This document shows, piece by piece, positions 1 through 8,846 of a stretch of 64,000 nt of DNA (its first letter is position 1; each line of letters starts with the position of its first letter). The notes below the pieces were generated by a model that saw nothing but the letters and a program-made list of their open reading frames with translations, ran no database searches and was not told the DNA's origin. The position numbers were made by a program, and so were the translations under genes. Origin of the DNA: UBA695 sp042691655 (lineage in GTDB: Bacteria; Verrucomicrobiota; Verrucomicrobiia; Chthoniobacterales; Chthoniobacteraceae); NCBI GenBank assembly GCA_042691655.1, contig CP170506.1, positions 5,146,001 to 5,210,000 on the forward strand, read 5' to 3'.

Positions 1-797
1 AAGAAGGACATGCCCGCTTCGATCGGCGTGTGGCTGGCCGAGAGGTCCGACCCATTGAGCGGGTAGCACATTTCCAGGCGCAGCGTGTCGCGCGCGCCGA
101 GGCCGCAGGGGCGGATGCCGAGATCGGAGCCCTTCTCCAGGATGCTCTGCCAGACCGTCGGGGCGAATTCCGCCTTGAAGAAAAGCTCGAAGCCGTCCTC
201 GCCGGTGTAGCCCGTGCGGGCGATCCAGACCGTCGTGCAGCAGGCGTCGTAGTGCTTGATCTCGTTGCGGGCGGGGCGGGAGATTTTGCCCTCGAAAAAG
301 CGGTCGAAAAGCACCGCGGCGCGGGGTCCCTGGACGGCCAGGCCCGCGAATTCGTCACTGCGGTTCTCCAGCGTAACGCCCGGGGCCAGGTGGCTCTGGA
401 GCCAGGCCACATCCTCGTCGATCTTGGAGGCGTTGACGACGAGCAGATAGCGGCCCTCTTCCAGCCGGTAGGCGAGCAGATCGTCGATGACGCCGCCCTC
501 CGGATTGAGCAGAAAGGTGTACTGGCATTCGCCCGGGGCCAGGCGCTCTATATTATTGGTGAGCACCTGGTTCAGCCAGTTGGCCGCCTCGGGCCCGCTG
601 ACGAAAACCTCGCCCATGTGGGAAATATCGAACACGCCGACGGCGTTGCGCACGGCATGGTGTTCATCCAGGATGCCGGTGTAATGGACGGGCATGTTCC
701 AGCCGCCGAAATCGACCATTTTGCCGCCCGCGGCGACATGGGTTTCGAAGAGGGGCGTTTTCTTTGGCGGTGTGGTATGGGTGGCTTCGGAGGACAC
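1..797 (-). CDS. gcvT: Aminomethyltransferase, glycine cleavage T protein (3' end cut by window)
   Basis: Glycine cleavage system T protein, which moves the methylene group from the aminomethyl-lipoyl H protein to tetrahydrofolate. Reading leftward from 797, the frame gives a typical GcvT N-terminus: TPLFETHVAAGGKMVDFGGW, then VHYTGI, DISHMGE and LLVVNASK, with later blocks GYTGEDGFE and RDTLRLE. About 265 of the usual 360 or so residues are present, and the C-terminus lies beyond base 1. The start chosen is GTG at 797, because no ATG lies between the upstream in-frame stop and the conserved region. It is divergent from fabG across about 105 bp. That gap is too short for a tandem glycine riboswitch, and none was seen. 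Confidence 0.93.
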   Translation of the reverse strand, partial: MSSEATHTTPPKKTPLFETHVAAGGKMVDFGGWNMPVHYTGILDEHHAVRNAVGVFDISHMGEVFVSGPEAANWLNQVLTNNIERLAPGECQYTFLLNPEGGVIDDLLAYRLEEGRYLLVVNASKIDEDVAWLQSHLAPGVTLENRSDEFAGLAVQGPRAAVLFDRFFEGKISRPARNEIKHYDACCTTVWIARTGYTGEDGFELFFKAEFAPTVWQSILEKGSDLGIRPCGLGARDTLRLEMCYPLNGSDLSASHTPIEAGMSF

Positions 798-902
798 AAG
801 CGCGGATGCTAGAGTCGGCGGTTTGCGAAGTCAAGAATCCGCCCCCGGCTTTTGCTGTTGCCCAAAAGCGTGGGGCGCTGCTAGGTTGCGCCCTTCCTAA
901 CT

Positions 903-1652
903 ATGAACCGATTCGAAAACCAGATCGCCATTGTCACCGGAGCCGGCCGCGGCATCGGGGAAGCCATTGCCAAGACCCTCGCGGAGGGAGGGGCAAAAAT
1001 TGCCTGTGTGAGCCGTTCGGAAGCGAACTCAGCCAAGGTCGCCGACGCGATCAACGCCCTCCACCCCGGCGCGGCCAAGCCCTACGCCGTGGACGTGGCC
1101 GACAAAAAGGCCGTCGAAGCCGCCGCCGCGAAGATTTTCGCCGACTTTGGCAAGGTCGATATCCTGGTCAACAACGCCGGGATCACCCGCGACGGCCTGG
1201 CCATGCGCATGAGCGAGGAAGACTGGGACGCCGTGCTCGATACCAACCTCAAGGGGGCCTTTAATTTCATCCAGGCCGTCATGCGCCCGATGATCAAGCA
1301 GCGCTCCGGGCGGATCGTCAACATCGCCAGCGTCGCGGGCCTGATGGGCAACGCGGGCCAGGCCAACTACGCCGCCAGCAAAGCGGGCCTGATTGGCTTG
1401 ACCAAAACGCTCGCCCGCGAACTGGCCGGACGGGGAATCACCGTCAACGCCGTCGCTCCCGGGTTTATCAAGACGGACATGACCGATGTGCTCAATGACA
1501 ACATCAAGACCGCCGTGGTCGGGCAGATTCCGCTGGGCCGCTTCGGCGAACCGGGCGACATCGCCGCCGCCGTGGCCTACCTGGCCAGCGCGGAGGCCAG
1601 CTACATCACAGGCCAAACCCTCGCGGTCGATGGCGGCATGGTGATGGCGTAA
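903..1652 (+). CDS. fabG: 3-oxoacyl-[acyl-carrier-protein] reductase
   Basis: Short-chain dehydrogenase of 249 aa that reduces 3-oxoacyl-ACP with NADPH in type II fatty acid synthesis. Visible motifs are the cofactor-binding TGAGRGIG (residues 12-19), NNAG (89-92), N114, the catalytic S142, and the YAASK motif with Y155 and K159. The C-terminal ITGQTLAVDGG is the usual FabG ending. Length matches the family (about 245 aa). It is monocistronic, followed by a terminator, and divergent from gcvT. Other SDR activities cannot be fully excluded by sequence, but the fit to FabG is close. Confidence 0.92.
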   Translation: MNRFENQIAIVTGAGRGIGEAIAKTLAEGGAKIACVSRSEANSAKVADAINALHPGAAKPYAVDVADKKAVEAAAAKIFADFGKVDILVNNAGITRDGLAMRMSEEDWDAVLDTNLKGAFNFIQAVMRPMIKQRSGRIVNIASVAGLMGNAGQANYAASKAGLIGLTKTLARELAGRGITVNAVAPGFIKTDMTDVLNDNIKTAVVGQIPLGRFGEPGDIAAAVAYLASAEASYITGQTLAVDGGMVMA

Positions 1653-1688
1653 TCCGCCGGATCGCTCTTATTCCAGAGAGATTTACAA

Positions 1689-1728
1689 GACCCCGCGCCC
1701 TGGTAACCCTCGGCGCGGGTTCTTTTTA
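1689..1728 (+). terminator. Intrinsic terminator after fabG
   Basis: GC-rich stem CCCGCGCC (1692-1699) pairs with GGCGCGGG (1712-1719) and is followed by a T-rich tract (1720-1727). It overlaps the stop codon of the convergent UVR-motif gene. Confidence 0.8.
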
Positions 1729-2694
1729 GTCCTTGGAGCCGGAATTTTTCCGGGGCGCTCTCGTTGCCTTGGGGACCTTGGCCTTCTTGGCGGGTTTGGC
1801 TGCCTTAACGGCTTTGACCTCCTTGACCGTCTTGAGCGGGTTGAGCGACTTGGGTGCCTTCGGAGCCCGGATGCGCTTTGGCTTGGCCGGGGCGGAGCGC
1901 TTCTTGGCGGTCGCCTTCTTAATAGAAGGATCTGAGGGAGTCTCGGGAGCCTCCTCCTTGGCATGGAAGGCCCGGATGGCGTCGCGCAGCTCGGCGGCCC
2001 GCTCGTAGGCTTCCGCCGCAACGGCCCGGTCCATCTCCTGCTCCATCATTTCCAGCTTGGAGAGCGGGCGCTTGCCCTGAAGCTCGCTTAGCCACTCACC
2101 TAAAAATTCCACCTCTGGGCACGTCTCCGCCGGTTCGGGGCGGGCGCGGAGCATCTCTAATATAGAATCCCGGCTCCGCTCGATGTGGGCGATCGCCCCG
2201 GCGATATTCCCGCGCTCCAGATCAATCGACGCCTTCGCCCGGGTGTTCATCATCATAACGTAGGGCCGGAACTGCTCGAATGACCAGGAGATCTCCTCCC
2301 GTTCGGCATACTTCGAGACGAACGCAAAAAGATCGAGGTTGTGCTGAGTGTCGCGCACTACCCCCTTGAAGTCCTCCAGCTGAAAGAGCGCCAGATAGCG
2401 GTGATAGTATTGCACCCCCTCCTGATGGAGCTCTCCGCATTCGTCTCCATTAAGAGTGTACGACTGATCCTCCGCCTCGGCTTCCGCCGCGCGCGTCTTG
2501 TGCCAGTCCAGGAGCGACTCGAACCCGTTAGGGCGCAACCCGTCCGGGCGTCCGGCGACTTCCATCTGAATCAGGCCGAGATCGAGGCGGAGCTGAATCT
2601 TCTCCTTGCCGTCGATTCCCCTGATTCTACGGACGCGAATCTGCCCCGGCTCATGCGGCCAGCCTTCGAGCAACGTGTTCAAATCCAAATTCAT
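1726..2694 (-). CDS. UVR-motif protein with lysine/alanine-rich C-terminal tail
   Basis: Protein of 322 aa using ATG at 2694 (MNLDLNTLLEGW). The frame stays open upstream, but the added residues look non-coding. Residues of about 212-246 match the UvrB/UvrC motif (a helical pair with AAEAYERAAELRDAIRAF), also found in McsA-like proteins. The N-terminal 200 residues are not recognised; they are acidic and tyrosine-rich. From about residue 260 to the end is a low-complexity tail of K, A, P and R, like histone H1-type tails, so nucleic-acid binding is plausible but unproven. It is not UvrB or UvrC, since no helicase or nuclease domain is present. It is convergent with fabG. Confidence 0.75.
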   Translation of the reverse strand: MNLDLNTLLEGWPHEPGQIRVRRIRGIDGKEKIQLRLDLGLIQMEVAGRPDGLRPNGFESLLDWHKTRAAEAEAEDQSYTLNGDECGELHQEGVQYYHRYLALFQLEDFKGVVRDTQHNLDLFAFVSKYAEREEISWSFEQFRPYVMMMNTRAKASIDLERGNIAGAIAHIERSRDSILEMLRARPEPAETCPEVEFLGEWLSELQGKRPLSKLEMMEQEMDRAVAAEAYERAAELRDAIRAFHAKEEAPETPSDPSIKKATAKKRSAPAKPKRIRAPKAPKSLNPLKTVKEVKAVKAAKPAKKAKVPKATRAPRKNSGSKD

Positions 2695-2765
2695 GATGCA
2701 CCTATAGTCGAAGCTAGAAATCGGGTGAAAACAAGCAGGAAAGCGGCTCTCCCCCCGCAAAAAGC

Positions 2766-2803
2766 GTAAAAAAAATAAAAACACCCCTTGCAGATCCAAG
2801 GGG
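2766..2803 (-). terminator. Terminator-like hairpin upstream of the UVR-motif gene
   Basis: The stem CCCCTTG (2784-2790) and CAAGGGG (2797-2803) has a 6-nt loop. On the minus strand it is followed by a long U tract (complement of the A tract 2768-2780). It lies in the 5' leader of the UVR-motif gene, so it could be an attenuator of that gene or a barrier against antisense transcription from the ribosomal side. Confidence 0.55.
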
Positions 2804-2898
2804 ACGGGAGTAAAACAACCCTCCCGCGTTTTCTGTGGCCCGAAAGGCCCGCCAGGGACCGTGGGAGACGAAAAATTCAGCCGGTGCTCGGAATTTAC

Positions 2899-2926
2899 TT
2901 GCGCCGTAGCCGTATTCGTCTACAGT
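2899..2926 (+). promoter_or_regulatory. Candidate promoter of the ribosomal protein block
   Basis: A TTGCGC box (2899-2904) and TACAGT box (2921-2926), 16 bp apart, resemble sigma-70 elements about 100 bp before rpsL. This is sequence resemblance only; the transcription start is unknown. Confidence 0.3.
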
Positions 2927-3023
2927 TCGCGCTCCCCGCAACCAGCAGTGGATGTGGAATCCATGCTGTGAAGCGGGATTTTTAGTCCCTGTAACCGGGG
3001 AGAGAAATTTTTGATTTTTTAAC

Positions 3024-3434
3024 ATGCCAACGATCAACCAGCTTGTCCGTAAGGGACGCAATAAGGTGACGGTGAAATCCAAGTCGCCGGCGCTAGTTAG
3101 CTGCCCGCAGCGCCGTGGCGTCTGCGTGCAGGTCATGACCCGCACCCCGAAAAAGCCGAACTCCGCTCTTCGTAAAGTCGCCAAAGTCCGGTTGACCAAT
3201 GGTCAGGAAGTCATCGCCTACATTCCGGGCGAAGGTCACAACCTCCAGGAGCACTCCATTGTGCTTGTTCGTGGCGGCCGTGTGAAAGATCTTCCTGGTG
3301 TTCGCTATCACATCGTTCGCGGCACGCTGGACGCCCTCGGGGTGGACGGTCGCCGCCGTTCGCGTTCCAAATACGGAGCCAAACGCCCGAAGCCGGGTCA
3401 AGAAGCCGCCGCTGGTAAGGGCAAGAAGAAATAA
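3024..3434 (+). CDS. rpsL: 30S ribosomal protein S12
   Basis: S12 of 136 aa, the decoding-centre protein of the 30S subunit. It carries the invariant TPKKPNSALRKVAKV block and GGRVKDLPGVRYH, the two loops where streptomycin-resistance mutations occur, and both look wild type. It has the usual N-terminus (MPTINQLVRKGR) and a short Gly/Lys-rich tail. First gene of a 17.7-kb translation gene block, followed 6 bp later by rpsG. Confidence 0.98.
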   Translation: MPTINQLVRKGRNKVTVKSKSPALVSCPQRRGVCVQVMTRTPKKPNSALRKVAKVRLTNGQEVIAYIPGEGHNLQEHSIVLVRGGRVKDLPGVRYHIVRGTLDALGVDGRRRSRSKYGAKRPKPGQEAAAGKGKKK

Positions 3435-3440
3435 TTTCCT

Positions 3441-3914
3441 ATGTCTCGTCGTCGCAGAGTCATCAAAAAAACCGAGAAGTTTGACAGCCGTTACGGCAGT
3501 CCCTTGGTTGCCCGCCTGATCAACACCATCATGGAGAGCGGTAAGAAATCCGTCGCAGAACGGATTGTTTACGGCGCCATCGAAAAAACCCGCGAGGGTT
3601 CCGATGCCGTTGATCCGCTCGAAACGCTCAACAAGGCGATCGACAACGTCAAGCCCCGGCTTGAAGTTAAGTCCCGCCGCGTGGGTGGCGCGACCTACCA
3701 GGTCCCGATGGAAGTTCCCGTTCCCCGGCAGCTGGCTCTCGCCATGCGCTGGATCGTCACCTTTGCCTCCAAGCGCAAGAGCATCCCCATGCTGGAAGCC
3801 CTCGCCGCCGAACTCAAGGAAGCGGCCGCCGGACAGGGTAACGCCATTAAGAAACGCGACGACACGCACAAGATGGCCCAGGCAAACCGGGCATTCGCGC
3901 ATTTCCGATTCTAA
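3441..3914 (+). CDS. rpsG: 30S ribosomal protein S7
   Basis: S7 of 157 aa, which nucleates assembly of the 30S head. It shows the classical MSRRRRV start, GGATYQVPMEV and NRAFAHFRF end. Length is normal. Order rpsL-rpsG-fusA is the canonical str operon. Confidence 0.98.
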   Translation: MSRRRRVIKKTEKFDSRYGSPLVARLINTIMESGKKSVAERIVYGAIEKTREGSDAVDPLETLNKAIDNVKPRLEVKSRRVGGATYQVPMEVPVPRQLALAMRWIVTFASKRKSIPMLEALAAELKEAAAGQGNAIKKRDDTHKMAQANRAFAHFRF

Positions 3915-3928
3915 CCTAATTTAACGCC

Positions 3929-6079
3929 GTGGCTGACACTGTTTCCAATCCAAACTCGCCGAACCGGGCCTATCCCCTGGAGCGCACTCGCAACATCGGG
4001 ATCGCCGCTCATATCGACGCGGGCAAAACCACCCTCACCGAACGCGTGCTCTTCTACACGGGCATGATCCACAAGATCGGTGAAGTGCACGAAGGCACTA
4101 CCGCCACCGATTGGATGGAGCAGGAGCGCGAACGTGGCATCACGATCACCTCCGCCGCCACCACTTGTTTCTGGCAGCAGGTCAAGCAAGAGGGCGTCGT
4201 CAAGTTGTACGAGGGCATCAAGCACCGCGTCAACATCATCGACACTCCCGGTCACGTTGACTTCACTGCCGAAGTTGAACGCTCCTTGCGCGTTCTCGAC
4301 GGTGCAATCGCCGTATTCTGCGGCGTCGCCGGGGTTCAGCCCCAGTCCGAGACTGTCTGGCGTCAGGCCACCAAATACGGTGTGCCGCGGATCGCTTTCG
4401 TCAACAAGATGGACCGCACGGGTGCCAACTTTGAGAACGCTCTCAACGACATGCGCACCAAGCTCGGTGCGAATGCATGGCCGATTCTCATCCCGCTCGG
4501 CAAGGAAGACTACCTCCGTGGCCAGCTCGACGTCATCAACAAGAAGGCGATCGTCTACTCCGACAACGACCAGTGGGGCTCCACCTACACCGTCGAAGAG
4601 ATTCCCGCTGAATTTAAGGCCCAAGTCGACAAAGCCTACGACGAACTCGTTTCCGCCGTTGCCGACCTCGATGACGAAATCGGCACCCTCTTCCTCGAGG
4701 AGAAGCCCATCAGCATTGAAGCGCTTAAGCATGGCATTCGCCGCTTAACCATCGCCAACAAGTTCATTCCCGTCGTCGGCGGTTCCGCCTTTAAGAACAA
4801 AGGCGTCCAGTACCTCGTCGACGCCGTCATTGATTATCTTCCGAGCCCGATCGAGACCCTCCCGGCCCAGGGCCAGAACCCTGACACCGGCGAAGAAATC
4901 CTCGTTCGCGCCGATGACAACGCCAAGTTCTGTTCGCTCGCGTTCAAACTTTGGAGCGATCCTTTCGTCGGCAAGCTCGTCTTCTTCCGTGTTTACTCCG
5001 GCAAGCTGACCAAGGGCGACACCGTCTACAATCCCCGCACCCACAAGCGCGAGCGCATCAGCCGGCTCATCCAGATCCAGGCCGACAAGCGCGAAGACAT
5101 CGACACGTGCTACTCGGGTGATATCGCCGCCATCGTCGGCATCAAGAACATCACCACGGGCGACACGCTGGCCTCCGAAGACTTCAGCGTCATCCTCGAA
5201 CCGCCGTCGTTCCCCGACCCGGTCATCTCCATGGCCATCGAGCCGAAAACCAAGGTCGACCAGGAGAAAATGTCCATCGCTCTTCAGCGCCTCGCCGAAG
5301 AAGATCCGACCTTCCGCGTTTTCACCAACGAAGAAACCGGCCAAACGATCATCGCTGGCATGGGCGAGCTTCACCTCGAAATCATTCGCGATCGTATGAT
5401 GCGCGAATTCAAGGTCGAGGCGAACTCCGGCAAGCCGCAGATCGCCTACCGCGAAACCATCACTTCCGAAGCCGTTGGCGAAGGCAAGTTGGTCAAGCAG
5501 TCCGGTGGCCGCGGTCAGTACGGTCACGTGGTCGTCCGCGTCACGCCAAACGAGCGCGGCAAAGGCATCATCATCGAGAACAAAACCGTTGGTGGTTCCA
5601 TTCCCAAGGACTTCATCCCGGCCGTCAAGAAGGGTCTCGAAGAGGCCGTTCTGAACGGTGTTGTGGGTGGCTATCCGGTCATCGACGTTTCCATCGACAT
5701 CATCGACGGATCCTTCCACGAGGTCGACTCCAACGAAATGGCGTTCAAGATGGCCGCCATTTTCGCAGCCAAAGACGGCTTCAAAAAAGCCAAGTCGATC
5801 CTGCTGGAGCCGATCATGAAGGTGGAGAACATCACCCCCGAAGAGTTCCAGGGCGACATTCTGGGCGACCTCAACCGTCGCCGTGGGCGCATCCAAAACA
5901 TGGAATCCAAGGGCAATCTCTCGGTGGTTCACGCCGAAGTGCCGCTGGCCGAAATGTTCGGTTACTCCACTTCCATCCGGTCCCTCTCTAAGGGCCGCTC
6001 CTCCTACTCGATGGAGCCCTCACACTTTGAACAAGTCCCCGCTGGCGTCCTCGCGGCGGTGCTCGACCAGAAAGGTTAA
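3929..6079 (+). CDS. fusA: Elongation factor G
   Basis: Translational GTPase of 716 aa that drives ribosomal translocation. G1 motif AHIDAGKTT (residues 27-35), G3 DTPGH (105-109) and G4 NKMD (159-162) are intact, followed by the domain II to V blocks (GMGELHLE, GGRGQYGHV, YSTSIRSLSKGRSSY). The start is GTG at 3929. In many bacteria tuf follows fusA, but here rpsJ begins 20 bp downstream and no EF-Tu gene is present in the window. Confidence 0.98.
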   Translation: MADTVSNPNSPNRAYPLERTRNIGIAAHIDAGKTTLTERVLFYTGMIHKIGEVHEGTTATDWMEQERERGITITSAATTCFWQQVKQEGVVKLYEGIKHRVNIIDTPGHVDFTAEVERSLRVLDGAIAVFCGVAGVQPQSETVWRQATKYGVPRIAFVNKMDRTGANFENALNDMRTKLGANAWPILIPLGKEDYLRGQLDVINKKAIVYSDNDQWGSTYTVEEIPAEFKAQVDKAYDELVSAVADLDDEIGTLFLEEKPISIEALKHGIRRLTIANKFIPVVGGSAFKNKGVQYLVDAVIDYLPSPIETLPAQGQNPDTGEEILVRADDNAKFCSLAFKLWSDPFVGKLVFFRVYSGKLTKGDTVYNPRTHKRERISRLIQIQADKREDIDTCYSGDIAAIVGIKNITTGDTLASEDFSVILEPPSFPDPVISMAIEPKTKVDQEKMSIALQRLAEEDPTFRVFTNEETGQTIIAGMGELHLEIIRDRMMREFKVEANSGKPQIAYRETITSEAVGEGKLVKQSGGRGQYGHVVVRVTPNERGKGIIIENKTVGGSIPKDFIPAVKKGLEEAVLNGVVGGYPVIDVSIDIIDGSFHEVDSNEMAFKMAAIFAAKDGFKKAKSILLEPIMKVENITPEEFQGDILGDLNRRRGRIQNMESKGNLSVVHAEVPLAEMFGYSTSIRSLSKGRSSYSMEPSHFEQVPAGVLAAVLDQKG

Positions 6080-6099
6080 TTTCCCAACCCGCTCTTTAT

Positions 6100-6411
6100 A
6101 TGACAAACGGTCAACGAATTCGCATCCGGCTTAAGGCTTTCGACTATCGGATGCTCGATCAGTCCTCCTTGGATATTGTCGAAACCGCAAAGCGCACTGG
6201 CGCCAAAGTCGCGGGCCCGATTCCGCTTCCCACGCGGATCGAAAAATTTACCGTCAACCGTTCCCCGCACGTGGATAAAAAATCCATGGAACAGTTCGAA
6301 ATCCGCACCCACAAACGGCTGCTGGACATCATCGAACCGACCGCGAAAACGGTGGATGAATTGAAGAAGCTGAACCTCCCGGCTGGTGTTGATATCACCA
6401 TCAAGATCTGA
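6100..6411 (+). CDS. rpsJ: 30S ribosomal protein S10
   Basis: S10 of 103 aa, which in well-studied bacteria also acts as the antitermination factor NusE. It has the characteristic RIRLKAFDYRMLD, a PLPTRIEKFTVNRSPHVDKK loop and HKRLLDI. It starts the S10 gene group without any terminator after fusA, so str and S10 genes are probably co-transcribed. Confidence 0.98.
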   Translation: MTNGQRIRIRLKAFDYRMLDQSSLDIVETAKRTGAKVAGPIPLPTRIEKFTVNRSPHVDKKSMEQFEIRTHKRLLDIIEPTAKTVDELKKLNLPAGVDITIKI

Positions 6412-6437
6412 CCGGCGTTCCTGAACCACGAAATCGA

Positions 6438-7088
6438 ATGAAATACGGACTGCTAGGTAAGAAAATCGGGATGACCCGAGTCTACGACGAGAAGGGGAAA
6501 ATCACCCCTGTCACCGTCGTCGACGTGAGCGGCAATACGCTGCTCCAGGTCAAGACCCTTGAAAAGGACGGCTACAGCGCCATCCAGGTCGGGTTCGACA
6601 CGCAAAAAGAATCGCGCCTGCCGAAGGCGCAGTTGGGCCGCTACAAGAAGGCCAACTCCGAGCCGAAGAAAGTTGTGCGCGAATTCCGCCTCACCGCCTC
6701 CGAAACCGTCGAAGGCGAACTGAATCTCAAGGCAGATCATTTCCAGGTCGGCCAGATTGTCGACGTCATCGGGCAGTCCAAGGGCAAAGGGTTCCAAGGT
6801 GTCGTGCGCAAGCATAACGCCGACGGACAGCCTGCTTCCCACGGTTCCATGATGCACCGCCGCCCCGGTTCCATCGGCTGCCGATCCACTCCCGGCCGTA
6901 TTTGGAAGAACCAGAGCATGCCCGGTCACATGGGCGACGAACGCGTCACGGTTCAAAATCTTCAAATTGTTCAAGTGCGCGAAGCCGAACAGGTTCTCTT
7001 GATTCGCGGCGCGATCCCCGGTGCCAACGGCGGCTACGTCGTGGTTCGTCCGGCAAAGAAATCACCACTTCCCGCGGAGGCTAAGTAG
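6438..7088 (+). CDS. rplC: 50S ribosomal protein L3
   Basis: L3 of 216 aa, an early assembly protein near the peptidyl-transferase centre. It begins MKYGLLGKKIGMTRVYDEKG and has the internal loop block GKGFQGVVRKH and HRRPGSIG. The length is close to the usual 210. It ends 2 bp before rplD. Confidence 0.98.
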   Translation: MKYGLLGKKIGMTRVYDEKGKITPVTVVDVSGNTLLQVKTLEKDGYSAIQVGFDTQKESRLPKAQLGRYKKANSEPKKVVREFRLTASETVEGELNLKADHFQVGQIVDVIGQSKGKGFQGVVRKHNADGQPASHGSMMHRRPGSIGCRSTPGRIWKNQSMPGHMGDERVTVQNLQIVQVREAEQVLLIRGAIPGANGGYVVVRPAKKSPLPAEAK

Positions 7089-7090
7089 AA

Positions 7091-7702
7091 ATGAGCGCTA
7101 CCGTTCTTTCAGTTGAAGCAGCTAAGGCTGCAAAAGTTGTCGTTATCGAAAACGGCATCGGAACCCAAGCCGTTCATGACGTGGTCGTCGCGCTTCGCGC
7201 CGCCCGCCGCAGCGGCACCGCCTCCACCAAGACGAAGGCAGAAGTCAATCTCTCCGGCTCCAAGCCGTGGCGTCAAAAAGGCACGGGCCGCGCCCGCGCC
7301 GGTTACAAATCGTCGGTTGTTTGGACTGGCGGCGGCGTCGTTTTCGGCCCGAAATACCGCGACTACACCAAGAAAGTGACCAAATCGGTTCGCCGTTTGG
7401 CTCTCCGCAAGGCGCTCAGTTCCCGGATTATCGCCGGTGACGTTCTCGTCGTTGAAAACTTCGCAATTCTCGAACCGAAGACCAAAACCTTCGTTAAGTG
7501 GGTGCAGGAGAACGCGGGAGTCGAAAAGACCCTCATTATTGGCAAGGATTTCGACGAGACCACCTTCAAGGCGGCTCGCAACGTCCAACCGACCCGTCTC
7601 ATCACGGCCTCTGAGGTGAACACCGAAGACCTTCTTGCTTACAAGAAGATCGTCATTACCCAGGACGCCCTGAACCAACTCGCAGAAAGGACGCAGAAAT
7701 GA
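7091..7702 (+). CDS. rplD: 50S ribosomal protein L4
   Basis: L4 of 203 aa, which lines the exit tunnel. The loop block KPWRQKGTGRARAGYKSS and GGGVVFGPKYRDY are diagnostic. The internal repeats of Ala/Ser before the loop are ordinary for the phylum as far as can be judged. It overlaps rplW by 4 bp (ATGA). Confidence 0.97.
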   Translation: MSATVLSVEAAKAAKVVVIENGIGTQAVHDVVVALRAARRSGTASTKTKAEVNLSGSKPWRQKGTGRARAGYKSSVVWTGGGVVFGPKYRDYTKKVTKSVRRLALRKALSSRIIAGDVLVVENFAILEPKTKTFVKWVQENAGVEKTLIIGKDFDETTFKAARNVQPTRLITASEVNTEDLLAYKKIVITQDALNQLAERTQK

Positions 7703-7983
7703 GTGATCCTCAAGATTTGATCAAAACCATCGCCTTTACCGAAAAGGCGACCATTCTCAGCGAGAAGCACGGAAAATACGTCTTCCGCGTGGCTCCGAGC
7801 GCCAACAAACTTCAAATCAAAGCGGCCGTCGAAAGCCTCTTTGGCAAGAAGGTTGCGGACGTCAACACCGCCAACTTCGCAGGCAAAAAGCGCCGCGAAC
7901 GCCGCGCCGACGCGGGCCGTACCGCCCACTGGAAAAAGGCCATCGTGACCCTGAAAGCCGGGGAAAAGATCGAACTGGCATAA
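7699..7983 (+). CDS. rplW: 50S ribosomal protein L23
   Basis: L23 of 94 aa at the exit of the tunnel, a docking site for trigger factor and SRP. It shows TEKATILSEKHGKYVFRV, the ALFGKKV-like block (ESLFGKKVADVNT) and basic loop. Start codon overlaps the rplD stop, consistent with translational coupling. Confidence 0.96.
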   Translation: MSDPQDLIKTIAFTEKATILSEKHGKYVFRVAPSANKLQIKAAVESLFGKKVADVNTANFAGKKRRERRADAGRTAHWKKAIVTLKAGEKIELA

Positions 7984-7997
7984 CCATTTAATCCAAC

Positions 7998-8840
7998 ATG
8001 GCACTTAAAACTTTTCGTCCTCTGACCCCCGCACAGCGCTACAAAGCGTTGCCGGACTTTGAGGAAATCACCAAGGGCAAGCCGGAGAAGAGCTTGACGG
8101 TTACGCTGAAGAAGAGCGGTGGCCGCAATAACCGGGGCCGCATGACTTCCCGCCACATTGGTGGCGGTCACAAGCAGAAGTACCGCATCATCGACTTCAA
8201 ACGCCAGAAGTTTGGCGTCGTGGCCGAGGTCATCGGCATCGAATACGATCCGAATCGTACCGCCCGTATCGCTTTGATCCAGTACACCGACGGCATCAAG
8301 AGCTACATTCTCGCCCCCGTCGGCCTGACGGTCGGAGCGAAGGTGGTCTCTGGTCCGGACGCGGCTCCTGAAGTGGGCAACGCACTCCCGCTCAAGAATA
8401 TCCCGCTTGGCTCCTCGATCCACAATATCGAGCTTGCACCCGGCAAAGGTGGCCAGATCGCCCGCTCGGCTGGCCAGCAAGCCATCTTGAGCAACCGCGA
8501 AGCCGGTTATGCACTGATCAAGATGCCTTCCGGTGAAATTCGCAAGATTCACGAAGCCGCCTACGCGACGATCGGACAGGTTGGAAACGTCGATCACATG
8601 AACGTTTCCTCCGGTAAAGCGGGCCGCAGCCGTTGGCTGGGTATCCGTCCTCACGTTCGCGGTATGGTGATGAACCCCGTCGATCACCCCATGGGTGGCG
8701 GTCAGGGCAAATCCAAGGGCGGTGGCGGACGCCATCACCCGATGAGCCCGTGGGGCCAGCTCGCGAAGGGCTTCAAAACCCGTCGCAAGCACAAGGAGAG
8801 CAACAACCGCATCGTGCAGCGTCGCAACGCCAAGAAGTAG
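7998..8840 (+). CDS. rplB: 50S ribosomal protein L2
   Basis: L2 of 280 aa, needed for subunit association and peptidyl-transferase activity. The conserved GGGHKQKYRIIDFKR and the C-terminal NPVDHPMGGGQGKSKGGG, which carries the essential histidine, are intact. Position between rplW and rpsS is canonical. Confidence 0.98.
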   Translation: MALKTFRPLTPAQRYKALPDFEEITKGKPEKSLTVTLKKSGGRNNRGRMTSRHIGGGHKQKYRIIDFKRQKFGVVAEVIGIEYDPNRTARIALIQYTDGIKSYILAPVGLTVGAKVVSGPDAAPEVGNALPLKNIPLGSSIHNIELAPGKGGQIARSAGQQAILSNREAGYALIKMPSGEIRKIHEAAYATIGQVGNVDHMNVSSGKAGRSRWLGIRPHVRGMVMNPVDHPMGGGQGKSKGGGGRHHPMSPWGQLAKGFKTRRKHKESNNRIVQRRNAKK

Positions 8841-8846
8841 CAGACT

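Larger units (their letters stand above)
2695..3023. other. Intergenic leader between UVR-motif gene and the ribosomal block
   Basis: 329 bp without a credible gene. It holds a minus-strand terminator-like hairpin (2766-2803), a second small inverted repeat CGGGAG...CTCCCG on the plus strand around 2805-2825, a candidate promoter (2899-2926), and about 95 bp of 5' leader before rpsL. Open frames here on the minus strand run into rpsL and look like shadows. Confidence 0.6.

Noticed and set aside
798..902. Glycine riboswitch upstream of gcvT
   Set aside because: The gcvT-fabG gap is only about 105 bp, too short for the usual tandem form, and no aptamer-like core was recognised.
4745..5932. 395-codon minus-strand frame inside fusA
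   Set aside because: Shadow frame of EF-G, which is fully conserved on the plus strand.
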